This document shows, in pieces, positions 11,301 to 21,675 of a stretch of 64,000 nt of DNA (position 1 is its first letter; each line of letters begins with the position of its first letter). Made by a program: the position numbers and the translations under genes. The stretch is from Maylandia zebra (taxonomy: Eukaryota > Chordata > Actinopteri > Cichliformes > Cichlidae): the NCBI RefSeq assembly GCF_041146795.1, contig NC_135177.1, positions 24,234,060 through 24,298,059 of the forward strand. Direction: 5' to 3'. Below the pieces are notes generated by a model. It was not told where the DNA came from, ran no database searches, and saw only the letters and a list, made by a program, of their open reading frames with translations.

Positions 11301-14300
11301 CTTTGTGTTTAATGATTAGTTTTCATTCATCTCTGGCTCTCTTCCAAGTGTGTCTTTTGTCCTGTTTCTGCCTGCCGTGGCAGATGGCTGCCCTGAGCCA
11401 GGTTTCCTCCTGTTAAAAGGGAGTTTTTCCTTCCCGCTGTCACTAATTGCTTGCTCATGGATGGGGAAGTCATCTGATTGTTCTATTACCTTATTTGGCA
11501 CTATGCATATAAAATTGAACTGAATTGAATGATGAAGCGGCTTAACCTGCTGTACAGTCAGTAAGTGAATGCTTGAAAATATATTGAACTGACGTCTTTT
11601 GCCTTGGCTCCCTCCCTTAAATAAAACTGATTTAAATTGAATACATATAATTTATATCTTTCAAAATATTATTTTAAACATGTATTCAACATATAATCAG
11701 CAATGTGATTAACAAATATGCGAGTCATATTTATACAGCACATTTAGACCTTATGATATTTTGTTGTAGATATCATTGCTTTATGAACACAGTACGTAAA
11801 GCTGTATGTTACAAATGATTGGACTGTTCTGGAGTGGATTGCGGCCATTTATTAAGAATTAATGCTGCTTAGACATGTTGGCACTTCACCAGAAAGAGTT
11901 TTCTTTAAGTGAGCTTCCACGGATCATGAGTCACCACCTGCAAATTCAAAAAGAAATGCATATAATCTTTCACTAACAATAATCAGTCTTTTTATTTCTT
12001 TGATAAAGTCAGAAAAAAATCCAGTTTCTCCTCGTCACAGTCATTTCACTCACTACCTTATTAATGAAGAAACATGAGTTGTAATCAGTAATCACTCCCT
12101 CCCACTTTAAGTTTCCCAGAAGTTATATTACGCTTGTGAAAATTTATTGTGCAATCAGGTGAATAACCCACTGTAGATGTACTCGGCATGGCCCTAAGAA
12201 CATTTTCTTCTCGTTGTTTTCCAGATTGTTATTGGATGTTGCCAGCAGGTTTGTGGTCAGGGCTCGTGTTGACCGCAATCGTCATCGTGTTGATTTTCAT
12301 CCTCTGGAGAAAGAAATGCAAAACGTACAATGCAGGTGTGTACGACACGTCACTCGGATGGGCATGTTTGCCACTTTTTCTCACACTTGTTCTCATAATT
12401 GTCTTCCTGAAGAGGCGGCAAAATGATGTGCGTGTAAGCCCACCCACTGGCAGTAACTACTCATGCTTTAAGCCACAACAGTGAGAGGGTACTGGCTTTG
12501 AAGTCTTACAGTTGAAGGTCACTGCTTATCTCTCTCAAACATGGCCTCCCACTGTTTCCTTGCAGTGTATTAATAACAAAACCTCAGGGAAACCTAATAT
12601 TACATTTGCAGACTGGATTTTTTGAATATTAAAATGTGATCTTTCATGTAAAGTAAGTTGAATTTCTCCTTTTCTTTTCGCTTGAAAAGGATATGATGTA
12701 GTTGAACTCTCTGACAGATTAAGAAAGCAGCAGCCGAGTCTGATGCTCGAGGAGCTTTAGCGAACATGACTGTCTCAATGAGGAAACCACATCCTGTACA
12801 TATTCAGGCTGACACAGTTATTTGGTGTAATGTGACGCACTCTTCACGGGCAGACAGCTCATACTGAGAAACAATTCCTACGTATGTGACACAGTCACAC
12901 AGCTTATTATTTTGGCTACCCTTCTATTTCACTGACATTTCTTTTATTTCCACAGAAACAATGTGCTAGTACTGGAAATCACTGATGAACTCACAGAATA
13001 TAATTATTGTCTTAGAGAGCGTGTGTGCCGTTTTGCTAATATTACAGGAAGGGGTGTGTGTTACTTTTAAAAGCACCAGTTGTTACTCTTTGTACAGTCA
13101 TGTGGGAAAAGTTTAAGAGTGATTCTGAGCCAATAAGATCCTTTGATTTCATGACATAATGCCTGTATTTTCCACATATCTGCACGTGGATATATCAAAG
13201 GCTTATTACTAGAGAAATTACCAAAATGCAAGTTTCCTTTTTCATAGCCTCATAATATCCTGCCATGCAAACAGTTTCAGTTTTATCTTCTGAGGTTTGG
13301 AGATACTTATCTTTAGGATTTTTACTGCCAGCTCAGTACAGTAGATGGTATAAATATACTGTATATGTTGGTTTGTGCAGCTCAAAGTTTTGTTTTCTAG
13401 TAATAATTTATTGCTATGTTTTTTTCAGTATGTGATATAAATTGGAAGTTTCTCTTTGCTCAGAAAGTTTTTTTCTTAATGCCACTTGTTTGAGTCTCGT
13501 TTTAGAAACACTTCAGAGTAATTATAGTTTTGAATTTATTTTAATTCTGTGGGTTTTTATTTAATCAGTCGTTTCCTGAGTCTCGTTACACACTGGTTAT
13601 TTTTATTGGCGTGTATGTTGTTTAAAACTGTTTAGTTTTAGTATTAGTTTTCCTTTCTTTCGTTGTGAAATGGTCAGTATTAGTCAGGGGCTAGTTTACA
13701 GCAGTTATTGCAACATGCGCAATTATCTCACAGTCATGTAGAAACCCCGGTCTCAGTAAACAAGCGTAATTAACACGCCTTCTCGAGCTAGTTGTGTTGA
13801 CAAACTGAACAAAGCTGACAAAGACTAAAAGTGGATTAAAAAAAAAAAATCAGTAATGGTAAATGGCCTTTGTATATTTGTATAGCGCTTTACACACCCA
13901 GTCATCCACCCATTCACACACTGGTGGAGGCAGCTACAGTTGTAGCCACAGCTGCCCTGGGGCAGACTGACAGAAGCGAGGGTTAGGGTTATCGCGCCAT
14001 CGGCCCTTCTGGCCAACACCAGTAGGCGGTAGGTAAAGTGTCTTGCCCAAGGACACAACGACCGAGACTGTCCGAGCCGCCTTGTAACCTTCCGATTACA
14101 AGGCGAACTCCCAACTCTTGAGCCACGATCGCCCTAGTAACCTGCTTATGGCTAATGTTCTGTTTAGTCTCGGGAACTCTAACAGCCTTGGTTTGCTTGT
14201 CTGTATCTCAGAGCTGTTCTCAGAGCTGTTCGGAGCTGACTCAGAACAAAGTTCACACAGATGGTCAAAAGACAGTGAAGGGACTCAATGTCGCGACTCT

Positions 14301-16933
14301 AATGACCAGTGGCTGGTGTTTTTTTTTTTACATGGAGGTGCTTTGGTCAAACTCAACCCCTTGGATTTTGGGGGTTTTGGGGAGGCTTTAGTGCCATCTA
14401 AAGTCCAACTGGTGGAATTATTTGTATGTTTTGTGCATGTTTGTGAGCATAAAGCTAAAATGCCTTTTTTTTCCCTTGTGATTTGTGATGTCTGTGTGAC
14501 AGCTCGATCCAGTATTTGTGTTACTCCAGTAGCAGTGGTTCCCATTCCAGATGTAATGCCTCGAGAGCAGCCTTCTTACTGCCAAGAAACCTGCATCATG
14601 CCCGACTGCAAGTTACCAATTTTTAACGAAGGTGAAGAATCACATCGACTCTTTTACATCATTTACACATAATGTTACCGACTTGTTCTCAAACAGCAGG
14701 ATTTAAGTTTGAAACAAAGTCACTGCGTGCAACAAAAGTGCCCCAAGACTTTTGTGTTGGTGCAGCAGTCCACTTGTTTAGGCTCGAAAATCATTTTCTG
14801 TAAAACATTTTCACCCGTATTTAGTGCCATTATAAAACCTTGCTCACATGCTTGGCTTGTTGAAACATTATTGTTATTAATTTCACTATAATGATTGTTT
14901 TTCAACACTGTATCTACTCTAAGCACAGCCCCATAATGCCTAGAACAACTCAGTTATCTCTCCACACACACTTAGTGTTTGACATTGGAATTAGTGATTG
15001 CAGAAATACAAGAACAATGTATGTAAATAATAAATCTCCAATGATCTCAGCTTAATTCAACACCTAGGTGAGACTGTGGCAGCCTTGGTTGATAATCAAA
15101 ACAGCATTTCCCCCTAAAATCGTCAAAACACGGCCTTAATTCATGTAGGACAAGCCTGCTTCATCTATGCTGGGGATGTGAAACTCTTTTTATATCGCAG
15201 GCCACGACTTTGATCTTATGTGGGCCAGATGGGTGAAACTACAATTTCTGTCAGTGTGAAAAGTTGAACTACACATTTAATCAATGAGATAACTTAAAAT
15301 AGGACAAAGAACCACAATTTCAACAGTATGACTCATTTTTCCTACATGGTAAAGAAGTGCTGCTCTGGTGTCACCGTGAGTTTTTGAGCTTGGATCGTGA
15401 GAACGCGCATAAAATTACACAACTCTAGAAATCAATGATCTTGGTGTATTGTGAACAGTGTTGGTCAAGTTACTTCAAAAAAAGTAATCAGTAACGAATT
15501 ACTGATTACTTCCCCAAAAAAGTAATCCCGTTACTACTTAGTTACTTAGTTACTTTTTTAAAACACGATTTACAACCTGAAGAGGTGATAAAGCGATAGA
15601 TCTTTCAGCCCAATTCTACTTTTACTGCATAATCCATCATAAAAAATGTAATCAAATGGAAAAGTCTCTTTTTTTAACTTGTTTTATCAGTTTTAATCTT
15701 TTAACTTTATGCATCAAGCAAAAATTTAATTATATGCAACATTCTCTGAGTTGAATAAATTAGTTTAACATTTAAACCTATTTTCTACACATTCCAGCAC
15801 ATAAAATAAAATATTTTTTGTGTTTACACTCACTCTTTCAAATAGATGCAAGTAAAACACAGCAGAACATAAATAAAGTCAAAGACTCAGCGGTCCTGTG
15901 CTCTATTTTCACCTGTAAAGCAGGACTGCAGTAGGCGGAGGTTTACCCTGGTGCAGGTGTGCCGCGGTCAATTGAAGAATCCGCGAGTTTCTCTGTGAGT
16001 TTCCCATTACATCGTTGCGCACTCGGTGCTTGCTTGGAAGTTTAGGGGTTTTTTTCGCTGTAAAAAGAAGTTTTCTTCTCACGCACGATGGACGCTAATG
16101 TTTTTGTCACTTTTTATGGAATCAAACTCAAAGTAAGGTCAGTACTTCCACGCTTTAAACGCTACACGCTCATACTCTCTCCCACAATCGATATGTGATC
16201 CATTGTTGATCTGCACACAGCTGTTGTCACTAACGCTGCACTCGCGTCCGTCATCTTCGTGAGACATTCTCGCAAAAAATCACGGTTTTAGTAACGCAGT
16301 AACGCAGCGTTCCTACGGGAAAGTAACGGTAATCTAATTACCGTTTTTGCAATAGTAATCCCTTACTTTACTCGTTACTTGAAAAAAGTAATCAGATTAC
16401 AGTAACGCGTTACAAGTAACAATCAGAGATGGGCAGTAACGCGTTACTGCCCATCTCTGATTGTGAATGGCGATGAGGGAGGGTTTTATGGGTAGAAATG
16501 GTCTAAAAGCTTCCAAAGCCATCCAGTGGGCCAGATTGGGGTCTTTCCTAGGTCAATTCTGGACCTGGGGCCTTATGTTTGACACTCTTGATCTATGTGA
16601 CACAACACTAAAGCTGGATGCTATATGTTGGTCATTTCTGCAGTTTCTCAGGAACTCATTTACATTCATCTTACAAACATTGCAGCTCATAAAGTGCAAA
16701 ACTGCATTTCCAGTGAGGAATGGTCATACTTAATGATTTTATCGTTCTCTTCAGATGATCCTTTGGTCATTTCCTGCACAGAGGACACCTTGAACACCAG
16801 CCACCCCATAACTCCACTGAAAGCTTCCGTTTCCTTTGTCGAATCCAGTAACACGAATGGAAACGCGAGTTACTGCAACAACTTCTTCAGGTCGCAATCC
16901 GAGCCACAGGAGGACGAGTACTGTGGGACATAA
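7216..16933 (+). CDS. TNF receptor superfamily member, LTBR/CD40-like (8 exons, 306 aa)
   Basis: Single-pass receptor with cysteine-rich TNFR repeats. Exons: 7216-7273, 7417-7542, 8346-8492, 8605-8698, 9106-9182, 12225-12335, 14503-14631, 16755-16933. Phases fit throughout (921 nt). The first repeat contains 'GDRCCQRC'; later repeats are 'TECATCQYGFY', 'TVCKCVSGFYC' and 'CKPHTRCEDYG'. Exon 6 gives a hydrophobic membrane helix ending in WRKKCK. The cytoplasmic tail is about 105 residues, with no death domain and a final 'PQEDEY' that loosely resembles a TRAF-binding site. 'CKPHTRCE' and the position beside c1s and ptpn6 favour ltbr; CD40 and CD27 remain possible. Oddities: the intron after exon 4 is GC-AG (8699-9105), and the first Met lacks a signal peptide, so a 5' exon is probably missing from this model. 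Confidence 0.8.
8251..8304. repeat. (AC)27 microsatellite
   Basis: An uninterrupted run of 27 AC units about 40 bp upstream of a receptor exon acceptor (exon starts at 8346). Length variation here could affect the polypyrimidine region only indirectly, because a T/C tract follows the repeat. Confidence 0.98.
9183..12224 (+). other. large intron of the TNF-receptor gene
   Basis: The 3-kb intron between the last extracellular exon and the membrane exon. Apart from the repeat at about 11.19-11.54 kb I recognise nothing in it. Long open frames here (e.g. around 9.5 and 10.6 kb) lack homology and splice context. Confidence 0.6.
11190..11535 (+). mobile_element. teleost interspersed repeat, LINE/SINE-type tail
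   Basis: Contains 'cctgttaaaagggagtttttccttcccgctgtcactaattgcttgctcat', then a decayed middle, ending 'aaaattgaactgaattgaa'. A second copy with the same core lies at about 62.79-62.98 kb, which shows it is a dispersed family. The ATTGA-type terminal repeat suggests copying by a LINE-like 3'-end mechanism (inference). Confidence 0.65.
12336..14502 (+). other. intron of the TNF-receptor gene after the membrane exon
   Basis: If the donor at 12336 is skipped, the open frame runs on to 12483 and encodes a second hydrophobic stretch (LPLFLTLVLIIVFLKRR), so a retained-intron form would change the tail. Otherwise it holds one SINE (about 13.86-14.14 kb) and AT-rich sequence. Confidence 0.5.
13855..14136 (-). 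mobile_element. tRNA-headed SINE
   Basis: On the minus strand it starts with a tRNA-like head ('gggcgatcgtggctcaagag', a B-box-like part near 14.09 kb) and ends in 'ataaaggccatttaccatt'-type sequence. The body shares 'tagcgctttacac', 'cacccattcacacactgg', 'gtagccacagctgccctgggg' and 'accagtaggc' with the copy at 19897-20224. A short 'agtaa' at both ends may be the target duplication. Confidence 0.75.
15456..16459. mobile_element. hAT-type non-autonomous element with 8-bp target duplication
   Basis: Starts CAGTGTTGG and ends CCATCTCTG, i.e. terminal inverted CAGxGxTGG, typical of hAT. It is flanked by perfect 8-bp direct repeats 'attgtgaa' (15448-15455 and 16460-16467), the hAT target-site length. 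Sub-terminal sequence is rich in 'gtaatcagattac' and 'gttacttagttac' inverted motifs. No transposase frame. Inserted into another repeat within a receptor intron. Confidence 0.88.
16424..16459. repeat. 36-bp perfect palindrome at the hAT right end
   Basis: The sequence 'cagagatgggcagtaacg' is followed immediately by its exact reverse complement. The element's right terminus is therefore duplicated in inverted orientation with no spacer. Confidence 0.97.
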
Positions 16934-18180
16934 TCCAGTGTAACGGCATACTTACCCAACCTCAGACCCTCACTGGATCGGAGGCAATGCAGTTCTTTTC
17001 AAGACCTTTAAACCCTTTTAATACCAAAAGAGAGAGACTGGGCTCTCTTTCAGGTCCCTTGAAGGTTGACTGATGCCACCTGCAGGACACTCATGAGAAT
17101 TTCCTCTCAAATGAAGTGACATTTCTGTGCTGTCCTGACCACACAGCTGAAAAAACACTGGTGATGCACAGTGGTGTCCTGTTCTCAGGAATAATCTGAC
17201 ATGTTTTGTTTTTGTTTAGTTTTGTTACTACAACAATTCTCACGAAATGACCAAAAAAAATTAAGCGGTGATAGTAACAAACAGAGCCTAATATAGTTTA
17301 CATTTTAAGTGAGCCAAAGTGACGCAGTGCGTGATATCATCCTTCATCATCCCACATCCTGCTGCTGCTATGAGTATTTTTGAGCAGCGGGAATAAATCC
17401 TACAAAAATAGCATCATTTCCACCCATTTCAAAAACATTTTTAGGTATCCCGATGACCAAAGGCTTTTTCTTTGCTTTTAAAAGATTTGCTTTCTTTATA
17501 GGAACAAATCGTTTTATTGCTGATAAGATAGTGAAATCAGAAAATACATGAATCTTTGTAGCTTTTCCTTGGATTTGTTGATAGTGGGAAATCTACTGCT
17601 ATCCTGACCGTTTAATGGAATCTGTATATATTGAGTTGTTTAACTTATATTGTTCCCACTTAAGTCAGTAATTCAGATTTGAATGTATTGTATATGTAAA
17701 TCATTATAATGCGCATGAACACACTGATTCAAGTTTTCCTTTCTGCCATGCAGCACACATCAGTAAATAGTCGGCTTCACATAGACTTTGAACCAGGGAA
17801 CAGGAGGTTAAAGGCTAATGTCTGAGCTGACTCTGTCAGACTGTTTTGTTGTTTTGTTGTCGTTTTTGCATTTTTTTTACTTTGGTACTTTCTGTAAAAG
17901 TTCAGGGCTGCAGTTCATGAGTGAAAATGACTTTAGATATGAAGCAGCAACACGCACAGACACACACGCACACACACATTTTGTATAATTTAAAACACGG
18001 AATAGAAACACGACAGATGCATGAATTATGACTTCTTTATAACATTGTGCAATATGGGGAAGGATGCAGTCATTCTGCTAAACTGCTCTCTTCTCTTTGT
18101 TAAACCCATCAGACATATTCAGTTCATATTCTGTTTTCAATATTCAGTACTGCTGATTATAATAAAAATGCTATAAACGT
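16934..18180 (+). other. 3' UTR region of the TNF-receptor gene
   Basis: Noncoding sequence after the receptor stop codon. The first plausible polyadenylation signal at the expected side is 'aataaa' near 18161. The rbp stop codon on the opposite strand lies at 18243, so the two genes converge within about 80 bp. Confidence 0.5.
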
Positions 18181-18242
18181 GACTCTTGTACCGGCTACTT
18201 TGTTTTAATAGGATTATTCGCTGTAAAACATTTCCTGTGACT

Positions 18243-21200
18243 TCAGTTTGCCTTCTTGAAGACTTGCTTGGCTTTGATTCCTTGGACTCTCATCTCCTGC
18301 AGAGAGGAAGTGGAAAAGACGAGAAAAGAAAAAAAAAAAAAAAAAAAGAAAAACACGAAGTGAGAGGGTGTAAATGAATGGTGAGAAACAACGAGAACAT
18401 TTGGCACATTAAAGACGAGCACAAAACTGGGATTGTGTCCAGGACACCATTTCCACCCCACCTCTCTCCTTCTCATCCTTTGACCTCGTAATCCGTCTTC
18501 TACTCTCTCACCATCTATTCATCAGGTCTTTTCAGCCCGCTCTCTACTTTCCTCCTCCGCCTCTATATTAGTCCCTCACTGTTCCCTTCCCCTGCTTTGT
18601 GTAATCTCTAAAACCCACCATTATAAGTCTTGATCCTAGCTGGCATTTCTTTCCCAATTCTCTCTTGAGTTTAGCATCAACAACACATTGTTTTCTCCCG
18701 ATTGCAACAAAGGTATTAAAAAAAACCTCGTGAGAGCTTTTTAGCGGAACAATGTAGATCGTTTGAAAACGTAACCAGTAATGAAAGATAAGCTATGAGC
18801 TTGAACTGTTTGAGCTCAAAAGTGCCTCTGAGCTTCACTCCATAAAGACGTGCATTCAGGGCTCCTCTGCCTCCTTTGTGTGTACTCCTTTGTCAGGTCG
18901 TAGTTTGGCCTTAGGCATGTACAAACTCCACTGACCTCTTAATAAAAACCTCTTCACACAAAGACGGTAACAGAAATGAATAACTTCTAAAACCTGCCTT
19001 ATTTGAATACCCTCCCTCATTTAGCATATCAATTTCTCCATCACTTCCCTTTAAGCTTTCATTTTCCTTCTTCCCTCTTCCTTGCTTTCTCTCTGCACTG
19101 GCCTCTTCTTCCCCTCGTACATCCTTACCAAATGCAGCTTGTCGCCCTCCAGCCAGTGCGTCCAGCCTCGTCCCTCTTTCTCGCCTCGCTGTACACAAAC
19201 CAGCTTGTCTCCGTCCCAATCTACTGTAGTCTGTGTAACCACAGAGATGCCGTTAGTGTGAGACATTAGCATGTACAGTAGCTCACACAACGCTTAGCCA
19301 CACAGAGACAAGAAGCTTTGTGCAGCGCAAAGAGGGGAGACTAATACAGTGATCCGTGAAAGGTCATGAACCCTTTAAAATATACTTCATTTGTTCAAAC
19401 ATGTGACAAAAAAACATCTGATTTTTATACAAGTGGATTTAAGTTTAAGATTTATATGTATTAGATTATTTAAGTCTGACTCTGGTTTGTTTGCTGAGAA
19501 AAATGATCTCTGAGTGGAAAAAATTTATGAACCTTTGCATTTTTTTGTATCATGTAGACAGCAATGACTACAAAAAATACATTTTACATCTTCATTCTTC
19601 TTTGCCTCACTTTGATGGGGGAACTTGTGAGTTTGAGGCCATTATCTTGTTGTATAACCCACATTCTCGTGGGATTTAGTCCACGGACAGGCATCCTGTC
19701 ACCTCCCTGAGAGTTTGCTGGTATCATTCAGAATTCATTGCTTCATTAATGAGAAAAAGACAACTAAGAACAGCAAAACAAGCCACCATCAACATTTCCT
19801 TCATTTAAACTGGTTTCTCATTTTATACCAAAAAGCTCTGCTTCAATATCATCTTTACCTGAATTATAGTTCAGTGTCCTGGTTTTTCAATTAGATGGTA
19901 AATGGTAAATGGCCTGCATTTGTATAGCGCTTTTCTAGTCCCTAAGGACCCCAAAGCGCTTTACACTACATTCAGTCATTCACCCATTCACACACTGGCG
20001 ATGGCAAGCTACATTGTAGCCACAGCTGCCCTGGGGCGCACTGACAGAGGCGAGGCTGCCGGGCACTGGCGCCACCGGGCCCTCTGACCACCACCAGTAG
20101 GCAAACACGGGGTTAGTATCTTGCCCAAGGATATTTGGCATGCAGCGAGGAGACAGCCTGGGATCGAACCACCAACCTTCTGATTAGTGGCTGACCTGCT
20201 CTGCCACCTGAGCTACAGCCACCCATTAGATCTTTTGCAAGCTGCAAATGGAGATCAGCAGCTTTCTTCTGGTAGCCCTACTCCACACCCCATTGCTGTT
20301 TAAAGTTCTGCTGATGTTAGACTCAGTAAGCTGAAGATTGTCACTGTTAGAGAGGCCTTTAAGTTTTTGGATGTTGCTCCTGGAGTGATATTTGTTGGTT
20401 GACTACACCTGGGGAGGGCAACAACAACCTATGATTTCCATCATTTGTCTGACTGTGTTTTGGTGTAGACCAAACTCTTTAGGGGTGGTTTTAGCCTTCA
20501 CAGCCTGATGAGCATCAGCAAATCCTTTTCTGAGGAGCCGCATCTATTCGGGCTGTGATGCACGTTCGTGTTTTGAACATCTGACCTTCGATTCCCGTCC
20601 CACTCACACCTGAACATCATGCAAAGCAATGAAACCTAACCCAGTTTCACCTTGGCAAGTGAAAATACATTACATATTTTTCCACAGCAGATCTGCTTTA
20701 AATGCTTATGTGACAAACATATTTATTTAGAAAAAAGTTCAAACTTTCAAGCACAAGGTCTCCTCCTATCTTGGACCTTTTCAAAATCATTGTGGAGTTA
20801 ATGTACGTTACTGCAATTCTTAAGCCCTCCTCTAAGCAGCAAGTAGCAGCTATGGAAAAAAAAAACCTCAGCAGGTGTGTTGACTTTGTTTGAACACTAA
20901 GCATGCAAATCAAACTTGTATAACAAGTAATGACTTAATAAAATCAATGTAATGTTAAAACTGCGTGCATGTACAAACATGCCGATGTGCACATTTGGAA
21001 AAACCAAAACACGTACCTGACACACACGGCCATCCACTGGCCCAAGGTCCTCAGTAAATTCTTTTCCAATAGTGAAATCCATGTTGAAGTTCTTGAAGGT
21101 GGTGAGTGTGCGGATTTTCATGGTTCCTGTGGCCGGGTCATGGGTGACCTCTTTAGTGGGCTTCAACAGACAGACGATCTTCCTCAGAGCAAAATTTATA

Positions 21201-21675
21201 TCTAAGAGAAGAAAGAGAGAGAGAGATGTTGTAGCATGAGCCACAGTCTGTTACTTCAGTAAAGCAGGTTTTTTTGTCTCTCACACACACTGCAGGCAGA
21301 GGGGACGCACAGTGTGAGGGAGTGAATGGATCCGGGGTCACACAGAGGACAAGGTGGTGATTTCATTACACTAATGTGCTTCAGCAAATAAAGATGGTCC
21401 TCACCATTAAATCAGACACTTAAGGTTACCTTTTAAAGTAACCTAATGGCAACGAGTCAGTGAACATATGAATACTTAAAAAAATAAAAGACATGAAAGA
21501 TTATTGTTACATTGGAGGGTTTTAACTGCACATCTGTTACAAAAAGCAACGCACTTGAAGATTACAAAAGTATTTAAAATACTGTATAAAGATTTGTACC
21601 CAAAGCTCCGAGGTAGGAATCCATATTCTCCTGTTCCACCATATGATAAGTGCCGCTGTAATTAGGTTTTGCCAT
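18243..21675 (-). CDS. rbp5: cellular retinol-binding protein, rbp5/rbp7 type (4 exons, 138 aa)
   Basis: Cytosolic beta-barrel carrier of vitamin A in the fatty-acid-binding-protein family. Exons, read downward: 21675-21600, 21201-21017, 19230-19129, 18296-18243. This is the standard 4-exon FABP layout (76, 185, 102 and 54 nt; 417 nt in all) with GT-AG borders and full phase agreement. N-terminus [17 protein letters not shown]; exon 2 carries [11 protein letters not shown] and [18 protein letters not shown]; exon 3 carries [19 protein letters not shown]; the end is KQVFKKAN. The residue that contacts retinol in CRBP1 (Gln in GWTQW) is His here (GWTHW), as in CRBP III/IV. RBP5 lies near C1S and PTPN6 in human, which supports rbp5; rbp7 or rbp1 cannot be excluded by eye. 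Confidence 0.85.
19440..20640 (-). mobile_element. degenerate Tc1-like transposon, split by a SINE
   Basis: Sequence such as 'agcctgatgagcatcagcaaatccttttctgagg' and 'cccactcacacctgaacatcatgcaa' matches the reverse complement of the 5' part of a known fish Tc1-like family, so the old transposase reads on the minus strand. 'ggattta..gtcca.ggacaggcatcctgtcacctccctgagagtttgctggtatcattcagaattcattg' is likewise a decayed transposase region. Many indels and stops. Interrupted at 19897-20224 by a SINE. Lies in rbp intron 2. Outer borders are approximate. Confidence 0.6.
19897..20224 (-). mobile_element. tRNA-headed SINE with 7-bp target duplication
   Basis: Flanked by direct repeats 'attagat' (19890-19896 and 20225-20231). 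On the minus strand it begins with a tRNA-like head containing an A box (tagctcaggtggcagagc) and a B box (ggttcgatccc). It then has the body shared with 13855-14136 and ends in 'gccatttaccatttaccat'. Better preserved than the other copy and inserted into a Tc1-like remnant, so younger than that element. Confidence 0.88.

Larger units (their letters stand above)
15165..16592. mobile_element. non-autonomous DNA transposon, split by a hAT element
   Basis: The left part (about 15165-15455) begins 'gtgaaactctttttatatcgcaggcca' and the right part (16468-16592) ends 'gggccttatgtttgacactcttgat'. These are the two ends of a common fish repeat whose termini read 'gtcaaactc...gcgggcca' and 'ggccttgtgtttgacac'. 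They are interrupted by the 1004-bp hAT element below. A right-end fragment of the same family appears at 30605-30635. Family assignment is from memory. Confidence 0.6.

Noticed and set aside
14118-14672. 184-codon plus-strand open frame
   Set aside because: Only 14503-14631 is coding, as an exon of the receptor gene; the rest is intron that happens to be open.
20150-20224. Possible tRNA gene on the minus strand
   Set aside because: It is the head of a SINE with target duplications and has no complete cloverleaf.
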